Part shown: in pieces, positions 47,201 to 59,570 of the stretch
Layout: the number at the start of each line of letters is the position of its first letter
Position numbering within the stretch: the first letter of the stretch is position 1
DNA from: Monoplex corrugatus
Lineage: Eukaryota; Mollusca; Gastropoda; Littorinimorpha; Ranellidae
Length of the DNA stretch: 64,000 nucleotides
Assembly (NCBI GenBank): GCA_030674185.1
Contig: CM060307.1
Coordinates: 63,875,653 to 63,939,652, forward strand
Direction: 5' to 3'
Notes under the pieces: model-generated
Databases searched by the model: none
Seen by the model: the letters and a program-made list of their open reading frames with translations, nothing else
What the model was told of the DNA's origin: nothing
Translations under genes and position numbers: made by a program

Positions 47201-49615
47201 CAGCTGTGCCTCTGCCTGAGAAACTTTGGTTTTCAGCATGGTTTCCTGTTTCAAAAAGTGCTCTGCCTTTGTACTGTTCTCTTCGTCTTGAAGTTGGAGT
47301 TGGGAAAGTGTGCCTTGGAGAGTCTCTATTTCAGCCTTTGCTTTGCTTAAGCTGGTCTCAAGCTTAGACATTTCTTCAAACTGCTGTTGGATAGTTTGAT
47401 TGCTGGACAGCAGGTCTGCTTCAAGAGAAGATGACCTTTCCACCGCTTTTTCTTTTTCGTTTTCTGTATCTTTTAGTCTGTTTTCCCACATGATCATCAC
47501 ATCTTGCGCTTCATTTTCTTTCTGTGTGTGAAGTGTATTGAAGTCCAATTCCAGCACTGAGAGTTTGTTGGCAAGCTCTTTTTCTTTGTCTTTGAGGTTT
47601 TCAATTTTGGACAACAAATCATTCTTTGTGGATTCTAATTTTTCAATGACTGAATCCTTTTCTAACAACTCACCTCTCAAGGATTCGCATTCAGCATCAA
47701 GTGAAGCACACGCCTGGTGAAATTCACTTTCCCTGACCGACATCCTTGACTGAAAGTCACTATCTTGTTCTTTCAGTTGTGTCTCTAATTCAGAAACCTT
47801 TGTATTCATCTGTGACTGGACATGCTCCTTTTCTGCCAGCAGTGCCTCACTGTCAACTTTCAGAGACCTCGCACTGGCTCTCTCTTCTTCCAGTTCATTT
47901 TCAACTAATGCCAGCTTTCTAGAGTATTCTTCACATTTAACATCTAATTGAGACAGCTGGGATTTAACAGCAGATAATTCATCTTCTAGTGTGGACAATT
48001 TCGTAGTGGAAGACTGTTCTGTTTCGAGTTTGGACTGTAACTGGGTAACATGTTCACTAATGACAGTGTCTTTGTCAATCAGCTGTCCTTCCAATCCAGA
48101 AATGCAGATATCCTTTTCAGATACTTTTTGTTCAAGCTGTACAATGGTAGAAGACATGTCAATGAGTTGCTCCTCCATCTGTGCAATATGACTGAGTTTT
48201 GTTGTGATGTCTTGATGGGCTTCTTCAAGCCTGTTAGTTATTTCACTGTTCTTTGCTTCCATCTGTGCCTCAAGGTCCCCTATTTGGCTTTCTCTATTTT
48301 CTACCTCTGTTTTAAGCTGATTCACTCGAGAATCTTTGTGAAGAACTTCTGTCTCAAGATGTTTGACATGGGAGTCCTTCTCACTCAAGTCTTTTACCAT
48401 TCTACTGACATCTTCATCTTTTTTGGCGCTGTCTCTCTCCAGCTGACTAATTTGAGAAACCTTGTCATTCACCTCTTGCTCTAGTTCAGTGATCTGAACA
48501 TCCTTTCCTGTCATATCTTGTTCAAGACGACCAATTTGTGATACTTTTTCGCCAACTTCTTGCTTCAGTTGGCTTATATAAGATACTTTCTCACTGAGTT
48601 GGTCTTCAAGCTGATTAATACGACTGTCTTTTTCAACAAGACTTCCCTTTAGAGTGTCATTTTCGTTTATATCTCTCTCCATCACAGCTATTTTTGACTC
48701 TTTTTTACCCAGATCAGCCTCTAGTTCACTAATACAAGCTACCTTTTCTTGAAGATCTTTCTCTAGGTTGTCAATAACACCATGTTTGTCAAATTTATCA
48801 GTCTCAAGATCACTCACTACTTTCTCTAGTTCACACACCCGAGATTCTTTTTCATTCAGAGTTTTCTCCAGTGTACTGCTCTTAGACTCACTTTCATTCA
48901 AACATTTTTCAAGATCACTGATACGTTCATCTTTCAAACTCAAGTTCTTTTCAAGCTCACGCTCTTCATTTTGTCTACTACTAGATGCATCCTCTAGTTG
49001 TCTGATTTGTGAATCTTTGTCATGCAGTTCCTCTTCTAATTTGATAATCTGATCATCTTTTTCACCAAGTGTTTTATCTTGCTGAGATATGGTCCTGTCT
49101 CTCTCCGCCACATTGCTCTCCAGAGAAGCAAACTTCTCATTCAGTCCTTTCTCCTTCTGGGCGAACATTTCCTCCAGGATGAAGATCCTTTGGTTGTGTT
49201 CCTTATCTCTGGATTGCAGCGCCTCATCCAGATTCTGCCGGCTTTCCTCATGACGTTTCTCTTCTTCTGCCAGCAGAGACTGAACCTCAGTTATACTGGC
49301 CTCCAGACTGGTCACTTTGTCTCTGTAGGCTCCTTCAATCTGGAGGAACTTAGCCTCTAAAGATGCCACCTTCCGGCATCGTTCATCCTTCTCAGCCAGC
49401 TTCTTCTCCTGCTCAGCCAGCGTATTCTCCTGCTCTGCGACCTTGGTCTTGTGCTCCTTCACCTGGTCCATGAGGCTCGAGATACGTACATACAACCCAT
49501 TCTGTTTTTCTTTGTGTTTCTCTACCTCCTCTGTCAGTTCTTCCTCGTGTTTTTCCAGCTCACGTATCCTGGCATTTCCTTTCAGTTCTTTTTGCTTGAG
49601 ATTCTTCATTTCAAC
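44268..49615 (-). CDS. Coiled-coil protein, giant exon 6 (~1,783 residues)
   Basis: Acceptor TCTTTGCAG|GTTGAA and donor CATACTCAG|GTGGGT border 5,348 bp; phase 0/0 requires 5,349. It starts VEMKNLKQKELKGNARIREL. It runs as almost unbroken heptads rich in Glu, Lys, Leu, Gln and Ser, with a 14-residue tandem array at about 48225-49070. Near 46670 the frame changes (…ATVSQEEW to DQLLKEASEKDEQ), consistent with one missing base. A Ser/Gln/Pro-rich, less helical region (about 44800-44950, with SSSSMSSPSLQYSSPP) precedes the final helix. No catalytic or membrane motif is visible. The architecture suggests a long rod such as a centrosomal, Golgi or cytoskeletal scaffold; the family is not recognised. 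Confidence 0.9.
48225..49070 (-). repeat. Array of ~20 coding 14-residue (42-bp) repeats in exon 6
   Basis: Successive units look like EKVSQIGRLEQDMT, GKDVQITELEQEVN, DKVSQISQLERDSA, EKDSHVKHLETEVL, HKDSRVNQLKTEVE. The consensus is (E/D)KxSxIxxLExxLx, which equals two heptads. Confidence 0.8.
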
Positions 49616-49639
49616 CTGCAAAGAAAATAGAAATATTTG

Positions 49640-49815
49640 TATTTTGTGTGTGTGTGTGTGCGTGTATGAGTGCATGTGTGAGCGAGCGTGCGTGTGTGTA
49701 TGTGTGTGTGTGTGTGTGGTGTGCATGCGTGTGTGTGTGTGTGTGTGCGCATGTATATATGTGTGTAGGGGGGGGGTATGTGTATGCATGTGTGTGTGTG
49801 TGTGTGTACATACAT
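49640..49815. repeat. Interrupted (TG)n microsatellite
   Basis: On the transcript this is (CA)n, about 25-200 nt upstream of the exon 6 acceptor. Confidence 0.95.
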
Positions 49816-49949
49816 ATGTGTGTTTGCCGAGTCCATTTACACCTTCTGCTTACACCTCTTTTAAGTGTTCCAGTTTTCTCAGATGCATGTATACACATTG
49901 TTTTGCCCAAGTGGTAAAATCAATGTGTTGATACACTGTCCATTATTTT

Positions 49950-50090
49950 ACAGGCTGGTTCGTTCTTCTGACAGAGCTGTGGACTCTGACATCTCGAGTT
50001 CAATCCCAAACCACCTCATGAAAATCTGGCCTGTTTACTGCTCTTCTCAATGTTTCCATCATTCTGGTGTGTCGGCCTAGTGTTTAACAT
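49950..50090 (+). mobile_element. tRNA-like SINE head, weak
   Basis: GGCTGGTTCGTTCTTCTGAC with a B-box-like CGAGTTCAATCCC about 40 bp later looks tRNA-derived. The body beyond 50020 is unassigned. Confidence 0.35.
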
Positions 50091-50234
50091 GTCTCTTCCC
50101 GTTCTTCTACTTTCAAGACCTTGCCAATGCACAGGCTTTTGTGCAGGCTCAGGGAGTCTGCATTACAAAAACTGGCAGATTTGCATGGAACACATACTGA
50201 ACTGTCCGAGTGCAATATATCCCTATTGAACAAA

Positions 50235-50475
50235 TTCCAAACTCTAGCAAACTTTTGTCTTTGGTGGGTGTGAATGCTGGGTGTTTTCATTTTAACACAC
50301 GCCATCGTCCACTAACTTACATACAATATCTTTAATGTGCATGTTTGATGTTCTGTGTGTGTATACTCTTGAAGGGGTTTAGGAACTGACAGGTCTGCAC
50401 AAATGTTCACCTGGGAAATTTACTCATCAGGTGCGAGTATCAAGCAGAAGTGAGTTCAGCACTCTTATGATTTTA
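50235..50475 (-). mobile_element. SINE copy (family A)
   Basis: On the minus strand it shows CAGGTGAACATTTGTGCAGAC, a TTCAAGAGTATACACAC segment, GCACATTAAAGATATTG, GATGGCGTG and AAAACACCCAGCATTCACACC. This is the same block order as 16200-16350. Confidence 0.6.
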
Positions 50476-51653
50476 CACAGTTTCTCATCAGTGACACAGA
50501 TATCTCTAATTGATAGCCTTCCATGATAACTATGACCAATTGTCATTTTTGTATATAATCAGGTATGATGATACAACTACCTTTTTACTTATTCATCTGT
50601 TTAATAATTTATACCTACTTATCTTTGATCTGTTATTCGAAACAACAACGAGAAAGCAAAACAATGAGAGGTGGTCATTTCTGAATGCTATCAGGTTTGA
50701 TGATTCAACTTCCTTTTTCACTTATTCATTTACTGATTCATCCATTGTCTATTATTCCAAACAACACCAAGCAAACAGAATACTAAAAGAAAAAGGCAAA
50801 TCTGTAATCAATATCACATGAAGGTCCAGACCTTTCAGAATAAAAGTCAGTTTGTTTCAGAGTATAGGAGACGTATACCTTGGCATCGTTAAAACAAGAC
50901 AGTCAATAGGGGAAATAACAGGTGTGAATAAGTACAGAAACGGCTGGGTTGTTTCCCTTAAGATTATTTCACTTTTTTTGTAAGAAGGAGGGACACTAGC
51001 TAAACATTATTATAAATACAAAACAATTATGAAAATATTAGTTTAAATATATTCATTGAAACAAAAGATATGCATATGGCACAAAAAGATTTATTAACAA
51101 CACATTACAAGTTGTACTTTTAAAAGAACTAGTCTATGGTACAAACCTACTAGAATGTAATGGAATGCACAGGTCTGAAAATTTATGTCTAAAATTTAAT
51201 GAGTGAAGTAAAAATGAACATGGGTGATGTCACTCAAGACGAATCATATTTTCATAATGGGTAGGCCTACATGCAACCTTCTGGTGACTCACTTATTTTG
51301 TGGGATGCCTGCATAGTTTGGTCTGCCCTACTAGACTAATCACATATGTCAGTCAATGTTCGCTTTTTAATTAGACCTGAAGTTGTTTTTAGTCTGATGC
51401 TAGCCCTGATATGGCCTTACTGGCTGACTGAGCTATAAGCAATACGATTTGATCTGATATAAACTCTACGCCAACAAGGCTACACAACTGCAGGTTACAA
51501 GACCTAATACATGCTCTGCTCATGTATTGTGAGTTTATTTTTTCAAGATTTCTTTCATCTTCTTCCCTCCCCCTCCCCTCTGCCCCAGTTCCATCTCCTT
51601 CTGTTGTTGTTGTTGTCACATTTTCATACACTTGCAGATTTGTATCAGTCAGT

Positions 51654-51674
51654 TTGTGTGTGTGTGTGCATGTG

Positions 51675-51730
<56 letters not shown>
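51654..51730. repeat. (TG)n microsatellite
   Basis: Nearly pure TG array; intronic. Confidence 0.95.
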
Positions 51731-51731
<1 letters not shown>

Positions 51732-52209
51732 CGAATGTTTGTGTATGATGAAACTCAGTGAAGTTTTATTCATTTATTACATAAAAATCAATGAAACGTT
51801 ATATCCTGAGCAACCAAAAGTAGTATGGCATACCATCACATTATAAATAGAATAACCAAGCATGAAATGGGAATAAGAAAACACCTGAGATTCCCCAACC
51901 ACAGTCAGTGTCTGTGTATATGTGAGAGGGAAAGAGTTAAAATAACAACAAAACAAAGGAAATAGTATAAAGGATCCATGTTTACCAATGACATTTTTAT
52001 ATAACTCACAGTCTGATATAGAGCCTTCTGAATCATTATGTAATGTCACATTAAACTGTTTGTCAAGCAACATGTTCTCTGATACGTGTATGGACGTTAT
52101 ACTGATTTTGACCTCAACTGCAGGTGTTATGCTACTGCACAGTCTGCATACTCTGGGGGATTTTTCCTACTATTAGGCAGCGATACTCTGTCATTTATTT
52201 CATTTTTAC

Positions 52210-52377
52210 CTCTAATGTCACAATTTTCCCCTTCAGCCGTCTCTCGGTCTCCTCAAGTCTTTCCTGCAGGGTCTCTTCCTGAGACTCCATGGTCTCCAGC
52301 TGGTCCAACAGAGACTCCTGTGAGGTCCTCAACTCATGGATCTTGTCCTGGTACTTCAGCATCTTCTCCACCGTCAC
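52210..52377 (-). CDS. Coiled-coil protein, exon 5
   Basis: Acceptor GATGCAG|GTGACG and donor TTAGAG|GTAAAA border 168 bp (56 codons, phase 0/0). The peptide begins VTVEKMLKYQDKIHELRTSQ and ends RLEETERRLKGKIVTLE, running straight into exon 6 (VEMKNLKQ). It is fully helical in character. Confidence 0.9.
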
Positions 52378-53062
52378 CTGCATCATGTAAGACATGGTAT
52401 AACACAACTACAGGGTGCACATGTCTATAATGCACAGATCATCTGTTTATGCAACACATTGCCAGCATAATCTGATCTCCAATACGTGTGCAAAACATGC
52501 CAATTTCTGAAACTTTACAAACAATTAAATACTTAAGTCATGTAATGGGTTCTGTGTTGTCTGAACAAATGACCTGAAAAATGTATACTTACACAATGAG
52601 CACAAGTGCAATTATATAGGTGTACCTACATACAAAAACAGACATGCAGCCAGACAGAAAAAGAACATTATACGCACACTTGTTCTGGAAAGTAAAAAGT
52701 TACATATGTTTTATGATTAAACAAGCATATATGCATGGTCTTAAACCGGACATATACACACACATGGCACACAGAAAGAATGGTTCACATGGCAAATATG
52801 AGAGTTCTGAATGTTTCACAAACACACACACACACATACACACATACACACAAACTACTCATGTACAATCACACACATGCACGTACATACATGCACAAGC
52901 ACACACGCACACAAGTAAATACACATATGCACACATACATAATATACAACTGCGCACAATACACATACAAAAATACATTTACCCACGCTCGCATGCATGT
53001 CCTCGACCCTTCCACACACACACACTCTTCTCACTCCCATTGACAACACCCAAACTACAAAC
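52378..53062 (-). other. Intron 4 of the coiled-coil gene
   Basis: Interrupted CA/ACAT-rich sequence at about 52820-52990; otherwise nothing recognised. Confidence 0.65.
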
Positions 53063-53246
53063 CTCGGAACTTTCATACAGTGCCAGTTTGGCTCTCAGCT
53101 CTCTTTCTGTCATCTCCATCTCTGCTAGAGTCTCACTCAGCTTGATCTCATTCTCTCTCATTTCCTGCCAGCCTTTCCTGAAGATTGGCTATCTTCCCAT
53201 TCTTCTCTTCTTCCAGAATACTCAGCTGCCGCTTCAGTTTAGTCAC
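53063..53246 (-). CDS. Coiled-coil protein, exon 4, with a frame break
   Basis: Acceptor GACGTGCAG|GTGACT and donor AGTTCCGAG|GTTTGT define 184 bp, one base more than a multiple of three. Frame one reads VTKLKRQLSILEEEKNGKIA to about 53165. The other frame then continues MRENEIKLSETLAEMEMTER and ends ALYESSE. One extra base in the assembly is the simplest explanation. Confidence 0.83.
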
Positions 53247-53772
53247 CTGCACGTCAACATGAAATTGAAGGATGATCAGAAGCAGTTGATGTGAAACAAG
53301 ATCACAAGAAATTGATAAGACTAAACACTATTTACTGTCTGGCTTAGATTAAACACTCTTGACCATCTGATTATTTCCCCTACAGAGCACGCACTGAAGG
53401 GAAACAATTATATTCCAATTTAGTATGACTTGTGAGTTATCGCTGATATTAGTACATCCACATCTGAATAGAGAATGCCAGCTTATAAAAACTGAAATTG
53501 TAGTTCCAACAACACAGTGTGAATAAAGATGTCTTCTATTAGCATCTACTGCTCACTGTCAATTCACAAACACTAATTCTTTCTAGACATTTAAAAAACT
53601 ATATGGTCTGAGTTACTATGAAATCAATACCACAAGGTAAATAGAAATGTTAGGGGCTCTTCTATCAATTTACAAAACCATGTGCAAACAACACATAAAA
53701 CGTCTATCAGTTCAATGGTATTTATCTTACATACATGTATAAAAAAAACAAAACATCACTGGTAAACACTGT

Positions 53773-53826
<54 letters not shown>

Positions 53827-53886
53827 CGCACACACACACACACATGCGCGCACACATGCATGCACGCATTCACTCACTACCCTTAC
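53247..53886 (-). other. Intron 3 of the coiled-coil gene
   Basis: AT-rich. A (CA)n array (53774-53870) reads (UG)n on the transcript and begins only ~15-40 nt after the exon 3 donor. Confidence 0.7.
53774..53870. repeat. (CA)n microsatellite just downstream of the exon 3 donor
   Basis: CA array with GCGC variants at its right edge. Confidence 0.95.
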
Positions 53887-54379
53887 CGCTTTGTTTGGAG
53901 AGTCATCGCCAGATTCATCATCAGACCCTCCAGGCAGAGGACTGTCACTAAGTGGCCTGGCCTGGCCTCTTTTCGACGAGGCTGACAACTCATCTGCCAA
54001 CGATCCCTGAGACGGTGCCGAGTTGATAACCACAAAGTCATGAGCTTCTGCCAGCTTGCTCTTGAGGTCCTGGTTTGTGAGATCCAGCATGCGGACCTTC
54101 TCTTCAAGACATAACAGACGGTTGGCATCTTCGTCTGCAACCCTTCGCCAATTCTCTCGCAGTATTTCCTCATTTTCTTCCAGTTCCCTATTGCTGTCTT
54201 GCAGTTTTCGAATCTCCATGTTCGGCGGTTGCCAGTTTTTCTTTAAGTGAGTGGTTGAGAGAGTCTGTCTTGCCGGTGCTGTCACGAGAGTCTAGCTGCT
54301 CACGGAGAGATTTCTCTAGAGCCTCCAGCTCATTAATGCGTTGAGATGACTGTGCCTCTACTTTCTCCAGGAATTCCAC
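53887..54379 (-). CDS. Coiled-coil protein, exon 3, with a frame break
   Basis: Acceptor CTGTTACAG|GTGGAA and donor AACAAAGCG|GTAAGG define 493 bp, one more than a multiple of three. The first frame (VEFLEKVEAQSSQRINELEA … SLKEKLATAE) gives way near 54222 to the second (MEIRKLQDSNRELEENEEIL …). The C-terminal third is a non-helical Ser/Asp/Pro-rich hinge (LSDSPLPGGSDDESGDDSPN) with likely casein-kinase-2 sites (inference). Confidence 0.83.
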
Positions 54380-55137
54380 CTGTAACAGGATTTATGTTTA
54401 AGTGATTGTATATATACAGTGCTGCTCCTTAAAACATATTGTCTATACACAATTCTGTCTGCTTTGTTACTGTCATATTTCAACAACAGCAACCCAGCAA
54501 TAATCAGCTCTCACTTTCTCACATGCACACATATGCACACATGCCACAAACACATTTTGAATAAAATGGATGAACAAACAATGTAACAAACATTGTTTAC
54601 AAACTGAACAAGGCAAAATCAAATTTGTCTCCTTCGAGGCCTACCAACAATTTTGAATTACATTTTACACCACAAAGGAAATTTTCCTTCTAAAATTACG
54701 TTTAATCTAACATACTTACCGTGGCTCACTCAAGCTTGCCTTGTATGCTCTGAGCAGCTAAGTATTTTGCTACTTTGCTTGCAATCAATCGATTTTCATT
54801 GCTGTTTTGTATTCTCTCATAAATAGGATGATAATTTTGTTGAACAACATTATGTTAACATTTTTCAAATGAGACACAAACATCCTCACCCCAAACAAAT
54901 CACTCCCCACACAGGCTAAAAGAGTACTATTGAAAATGGTCACCACAATTTCTTAAGAACTTTTTCTCAATCCATGTTCCCTAGAACAGTATTGTAATGG
55001 CACCATGGTTCTTTGGTCATTGGGTTTGGTGAATTTACATAAAAAAAAGAATTTACACCAGGAGTTTTGCTTGTTGGTTGCAGCAAATTCAGACACAAAG
55101 TATAGCATGACATGCAATTCAGTGAAGGGTTAAGCTC

Positions 55138-55166
55138 TCTCTCTTTCTCTCTCTCTCTCTCCTCCT

Positions 55167-55207
<41 letters not shown>

Positions 55208-55232
55208 CACACACACACACACACACACACAC
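55138..55232. repeat. (TC)n / (CA)n microsatellite
   Basis: Short TC run followed by interrupted CA. Confidence 0.93.
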
Positions 55233-55962
55233 AAAGCATAAACACACACAAATACAGACATGCATGCACACATATGAACTTAAAACTTATGATATGTGCT
55301 GCAATTACATGTATTTCTAAATGAATAACAGTAAAGCAGCAATTTCACACTGATCTATGCAATGAAAACTGCAGAATTGAAGTACATGCTAAGTATAATT
55401 TAGCAATGAGTTTCTTCATGTTTTCTCACCCCACTCCTATTCCCAACCAACAAAGACACACAGTTTTCTATTTAAAATATCATTCATCAACATATCAATT
55501 TGCACTGATAAACCATCCATCATTTCCTCTGAAGACCTCAATAGTTCAGCTTCCCTGCACCTGATTTATATACCAACAGAACTGCATTTGAACCTGGGCT
55601 GCACTACATTAAACTGGCTTTCTTACTGCCAATCTTAACATACTAGTTGTTCTGGTGGTATTAGCACAGAATTAGAAAGCCCGCATCCCTCTTCCCCGTC
55701 CTGTTCCCTGGTCTGCATATTCCCATCAGTCACATCACCTGACATGGGTGCTGACATAACACTGAATCAAATTATCATTGTCTTCAGTTAGCCTAACCAA
55801 TATGTTAGATATCATCTATCATTAGAATATGCAATTTTTTTACATACAACTGACATTACATGGCATCTTTTCAATTGAACTGAAGCCTTCCAGCTTGCTG
55901 CTGACCATCAACTCTCCCCGCCACAATACCCATGACGATATAAAAAGGCAAATAAACAAAAG

Positions 55963-55988
55963 AACCCCCCCCCCCCCCCCCCCCCCCA
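55963..55988. repeat. Poly-C tract
   Basis: About 25 consecutive C residues; a second, 17-base C run occurs at 60961-60977. Confidence 0.9.
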
Positions 55989-56485
55989 CAATTTCTGAGT
56001 ATCATTCTTGATTATCATGGCTTCATATTCTGAGAATACTGCAGAAACATGCACAAAACGTAGCATGCACAATTGTTCTTATTTCTGTTTTCATGCATTA
56101 TCTATCATGCACAAACTTACCACTTTCTCTTCATCAATCAAACAGGCTATCATTCTTTACAAAACTGCTATTCTCCTATTCAAAACATTGTTCCATGCTT
56201 TTAACTCTTTCTCTTCTTGAGAATACTTTTCATAATCATTCTTTTTTTTACTAAAGAGTATCAGACATTGTGTCCATAAACACTCTCTCTACTTAGTGCC
56301 TTTCTTTGAACGTAGAGGCCATAAGTTTTTATATAGCAACTGTCCTTTTATCTTCCATAACAAGTGAATATTAACTGATGAATGCTTGCCTAAATGTATG
56401 AGGTAACATTTGCTGAATGAACAATGCAGTCAGTTGAAATGGACATTTTAACAAAAACATTCAAAGCTATTTTTCTCTTTCTTAT

Positions 56486-56511
56486 GCACACACACACACA
56501 CACACACACAC

Positions 56512-56564
<53 letters not shown>

Positions 56565-56680
56565 ACACACACATTCTACACATGCACAAGCATGCAGGCT
56601 GGCCTTCTACCACCAACCCACAGATACATACACAGACACACACACACGACACAACACAGACACACACACCACACACAAAC

Positions 56681-56738
<58 letters not shown>

Positions 56739-56765
56739 CACACACACCACACACACACACAAATA
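56486..56765. repeat. Two (CA)n microsatellites
   Basis: 56486-56562 and 56640-56762, separated by ~75 bp of unique sequence. Confidence 0.95.
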
Positions 56766-57252
56766 ATAAATAAATAAACATTAGTGTCTCATACAGAATG
56801 AGATCACACAGCAAGAATGCAAGTTAAACATTGCAAAAACGACCGTGTTATTAAAATTACTTTACAATCAATATTCACTCACCTCTCATAGTTTTAAGAT
56901 TAAAACAAACCACACACACACACAAAAAAACATGCATTCTTTTTATCTAAGTGCAGGTAAAAGTCATCACTGAAGACAAAAAAATTTATCAATAGTTATG
57001 CAATCCAAATGAGCAAATTAAAAACATCAACATAAAAATAAGAAATGAAGAAATCTTAAAAAAGCAGAATCACTCCATGCAACTACTTTTAAAAAATTTT
57101 TTCTTGTAATCCCAGGGGATATTCACAAGACTGAAGAGCTAGTGAAAGTCGCACAACAGTGAAAACAGTCCATTCTCAAACAGTGCTGTTATGACAACTC
57201 CATGAAGGCAAGGCAGCAAACCAAATGGAAGAAACATGTTCCAACAATATAC

Positions 57253-58143
57253 CTTCTCTTTCAATGCCTGCTCCAAGATATCTTTATCCATAATGATCTC
57301 CCTGAGTTCTCGTCCAGTTGTCTGCAAACTGTGTAGCTGTTTCTTTGTCTCCCTTTCCAGCTGTGAGAGCTCATCACACCGATCTCGATACTGAGCCTCA
57401 CTGTTCTCCAGTTCATTGATGGTCTGTTCAGCCACACGTAATTTGTCCCTGATCTGACGCTCATGGCCTTCAGCCTCACGTAGTCTATCTTGGAGGTCTG
57501 TGCAGAAGTCCTCAAGCTCTACAATTCTCTCTATCACTTCCTCAGGGTCCAGTCCTGTGCCTGACGAATATCCTCCAAGTTTGTCCGCAAGCCTTATGTT
57601 CTCAGAATGAAGAACCTGCAGCTGTCTTTCCAGAGTTTTGACTTTGTGCTTGGGCTTGTGCTTAATGGATGGTTGCAGTGGGTCATCTTCATCGGATGAA
57701 GAATCATTACTTGTTCTTTGAAATTTTTCTGCCAATTCCAAGTTCTCAGCTTCTAACTTTTTGAGCTGTTCTTGCAACGTTTTCACCTTCTGTGTAAGGT
57801 TCTGTATCTCGCCTCGTTCGCTGTCTCTACTTCTGCTGCGAGAGCTGTTGTCTCTCTTCTTGGTCTCTGAAGCTTTATCTGTCTGTGTGCTCTTGTTGTC
57901 ACATATAATAGTTTTCTTGATGTCCAGGTCTTCTCCTGCCTTTTCTATGTCTGTTTTATTCTGATGGCTTGATCCCAAGATACTGGGACTACAAATGTTG
58001 ATTGTACCTGAAGGTTCCAGAAACTCTCTAAGCTGCTCTTGGAGCGAGATGCATAAATGTTCACTCTCTTCCAGCTGCTTACTAAGACGAGTGTTCTCCG
58101 CACAACATTCTTCCTTGGCACTAGTCAGTCGATTTATCTCTTC
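57253..58143 (-). CDS. Coiled-coil protein, exon 2 (297 codons)
   Basis: Acceptor TTGGTTACAG|GAAGAG and donor AAAGAGAAG|GTATAT border 891 bp, phase 0/0, fully open. It opens with a helix (EEINRLTSAKEECCAENTRL). A charged linker with KSTQTDKASETKKRDNSSRS and an SR-rich patch (SRSRSRDSERGE) follows. Helix resumes, then an acidic Ser cluster (SNDSSSDEDDPLQ) and a KHKPKHKVK basic patch. A long helix comes last, with RIVELEDFCTDLQDRLREAE and SEAQYRDRCDELSQLERETK. The Ser/Arg and Ser/Asp patches are the likeliest phosphorylation or binding regions of the N-terminal half (inference). Confidence 0.92.
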
Positions 58144-58815
58144 CTGTAACCAATAGTCATCATTACACTGGTGTAACAATTCCAGCGTGTCCAAATCATT
58201 TGAAAAAGTTTATTGGGCAAATCACTTCCATCACTTATACACATTTCTTAAGAAAAAACAAACAAAGCAGGAATCATTTAAAACCAAGGAAAAAGAAAAA
58301 AAGTAACACAATTATTTACAGTATTTCTATCAAGATCTAGACCACTAAACCATACAGGTAAGACTACTACCAACTGGAGATTGAAGCTAGAACAATTACA
58401 AAAATACAGATATGGCATGACTATCACTGGACACAGCAAATACACAAACAATGAGAAAAATAGAATAAGCAGTGGAAAACAGACTCTTACTAAATGACTT
58501 AATTTGTGAGTGAACCATATTGGCAAGATGTGAGAAACTGCATGGTGCATTTGACTGGGCCATTCAAGGAAAAAAGGTGGTGGGCTTGCATATAGATCTT
58601 TTCTTTTCATTACTTGGACCCTGTTCTTGAGACCTGAGCCTGGACAGCAACCAAAGTGTCCCAGAAGAAATACCATATAAAATATGCACCCACTACTGCA
58701 GCAAAGGAAATGGTCTCTCTAATTCACAAAGAAGACAAAATGAAAAACATTGACAAATTATTTTTTACACATTATAAATGAGCCTAAAAAGCACACAAGT
58801 ACAAAGTAAACCCAC

Positions 58816-58968
58816 TTTGAGTTCAAGATTCTGGCGTCGCTCCACTTCAGCATTGAGTGAGAGGGGAGCACCACGCATGAGGCGCTCTTCCAGCTGGTCA
58901 CGCTCCTGCTGCAGTGCGATGACCTTCTTCTGCATCTCCATGGCCATACGCTCCATGCTGCCCATCTT
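58816..58968 (-). CDS. Coiled-coil protein, exon 1 (most 5' exon placed securely)
   Basis: Acceptor GATGTGTGCAG|AAGATG and donor GAACTCAAA|GTGGGT border 153 bp (51 codons, phase 0/0). The peptide begins KMGSMERMAMEMQKKVIALQ and continues QERDQLEERLMRGAPLSLNA to QNLELK, joining exon 2 (EEINRL). The ATG in its second codon could serve as a start if the AG is not used, but the UG-rich stretch before it looks like an acceptor, so an upstream exon is expected. Confidence 0.82.
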
Positions 58969-59570
58969 CTGCACACATCACACACACACCTGTATGTCAT
59001 AATTCATCCTTGGGCAAGCTGAAAGCTGTGTCAGTATAAACAATATTCCTACCTTCTGAAAATTCTGTGCGAGAAATATTCTCTTTTCTATAAGTTATTT
59101 TTTCACTGACAGCCTTGTCTTCTACTTCTTTTGCCTTTCTCTTCTTCTACCTTACTGATCCATTCACTTGCATTTATTTTATGAAATACTTGCATTTTCT
59201 TTTTCTCTCACCTATCTACCAGTTTTACAGCATTTTATGTTGCCTACATAGTATAGGCCAAACCAGCAGAACAATACATACACACATATCTTCCAAACCA
59301 ACATGAACATGCCTCAAATGAATATACTGACCATCTCTGGCATGACCATGCTCAAACACAGATGGTTATGAAGAAGACATGTTAAAACACACTTTCAAAT
59401 GTAGCTGATTGGCAAAGGCATATGCAAATGTGATCTGCTATCTTATTGGATTATACTGGGCTAGATTCTGTTCAAGTTGTTTTGTTTTTGATTGCAACAA
59501 TTTTTTTCACTCACACGAAAATGCAGGCTTCTTTACCCAGAGAAACAACATCACTACAACAGGGAGAAAA

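Larger units (their letters stand above)
49616..52209 (-). other. Intron 5 of the coiled-coil gene
   Basis: It contains a TG/CA block (49640-49815), a plus-strand tRNA-like head (about 49950-50010), a minus-strand SINE (50235-50475), AT-rich sequence with a partial duplication around 50515-50770, and a TG array (51654-51730). No exon seen. Confidence 0.55.
54380..57252 (-). other. Intron 2 of the coiled-coil gene
   Basis: Contains (TC)n/(CA)n (55138-55232), a 26-base C run (55963-55988), (CA)n arrays (56486-56562 and 56640-56762) and AT-rich DNA. A donor-like CACG|GTAAGT at about 54720 was seen without a usable exon. Confidence 0.55.

Noticed and set aside
54720..54760. Extra small exon of the coiled-coil gene at a CACG|GTAAGT donor
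   Set aside because: No frame gives a phase-compatible exon between exons 2 and 3; the short coil-like peptide SIQGKLE runs into a stop.
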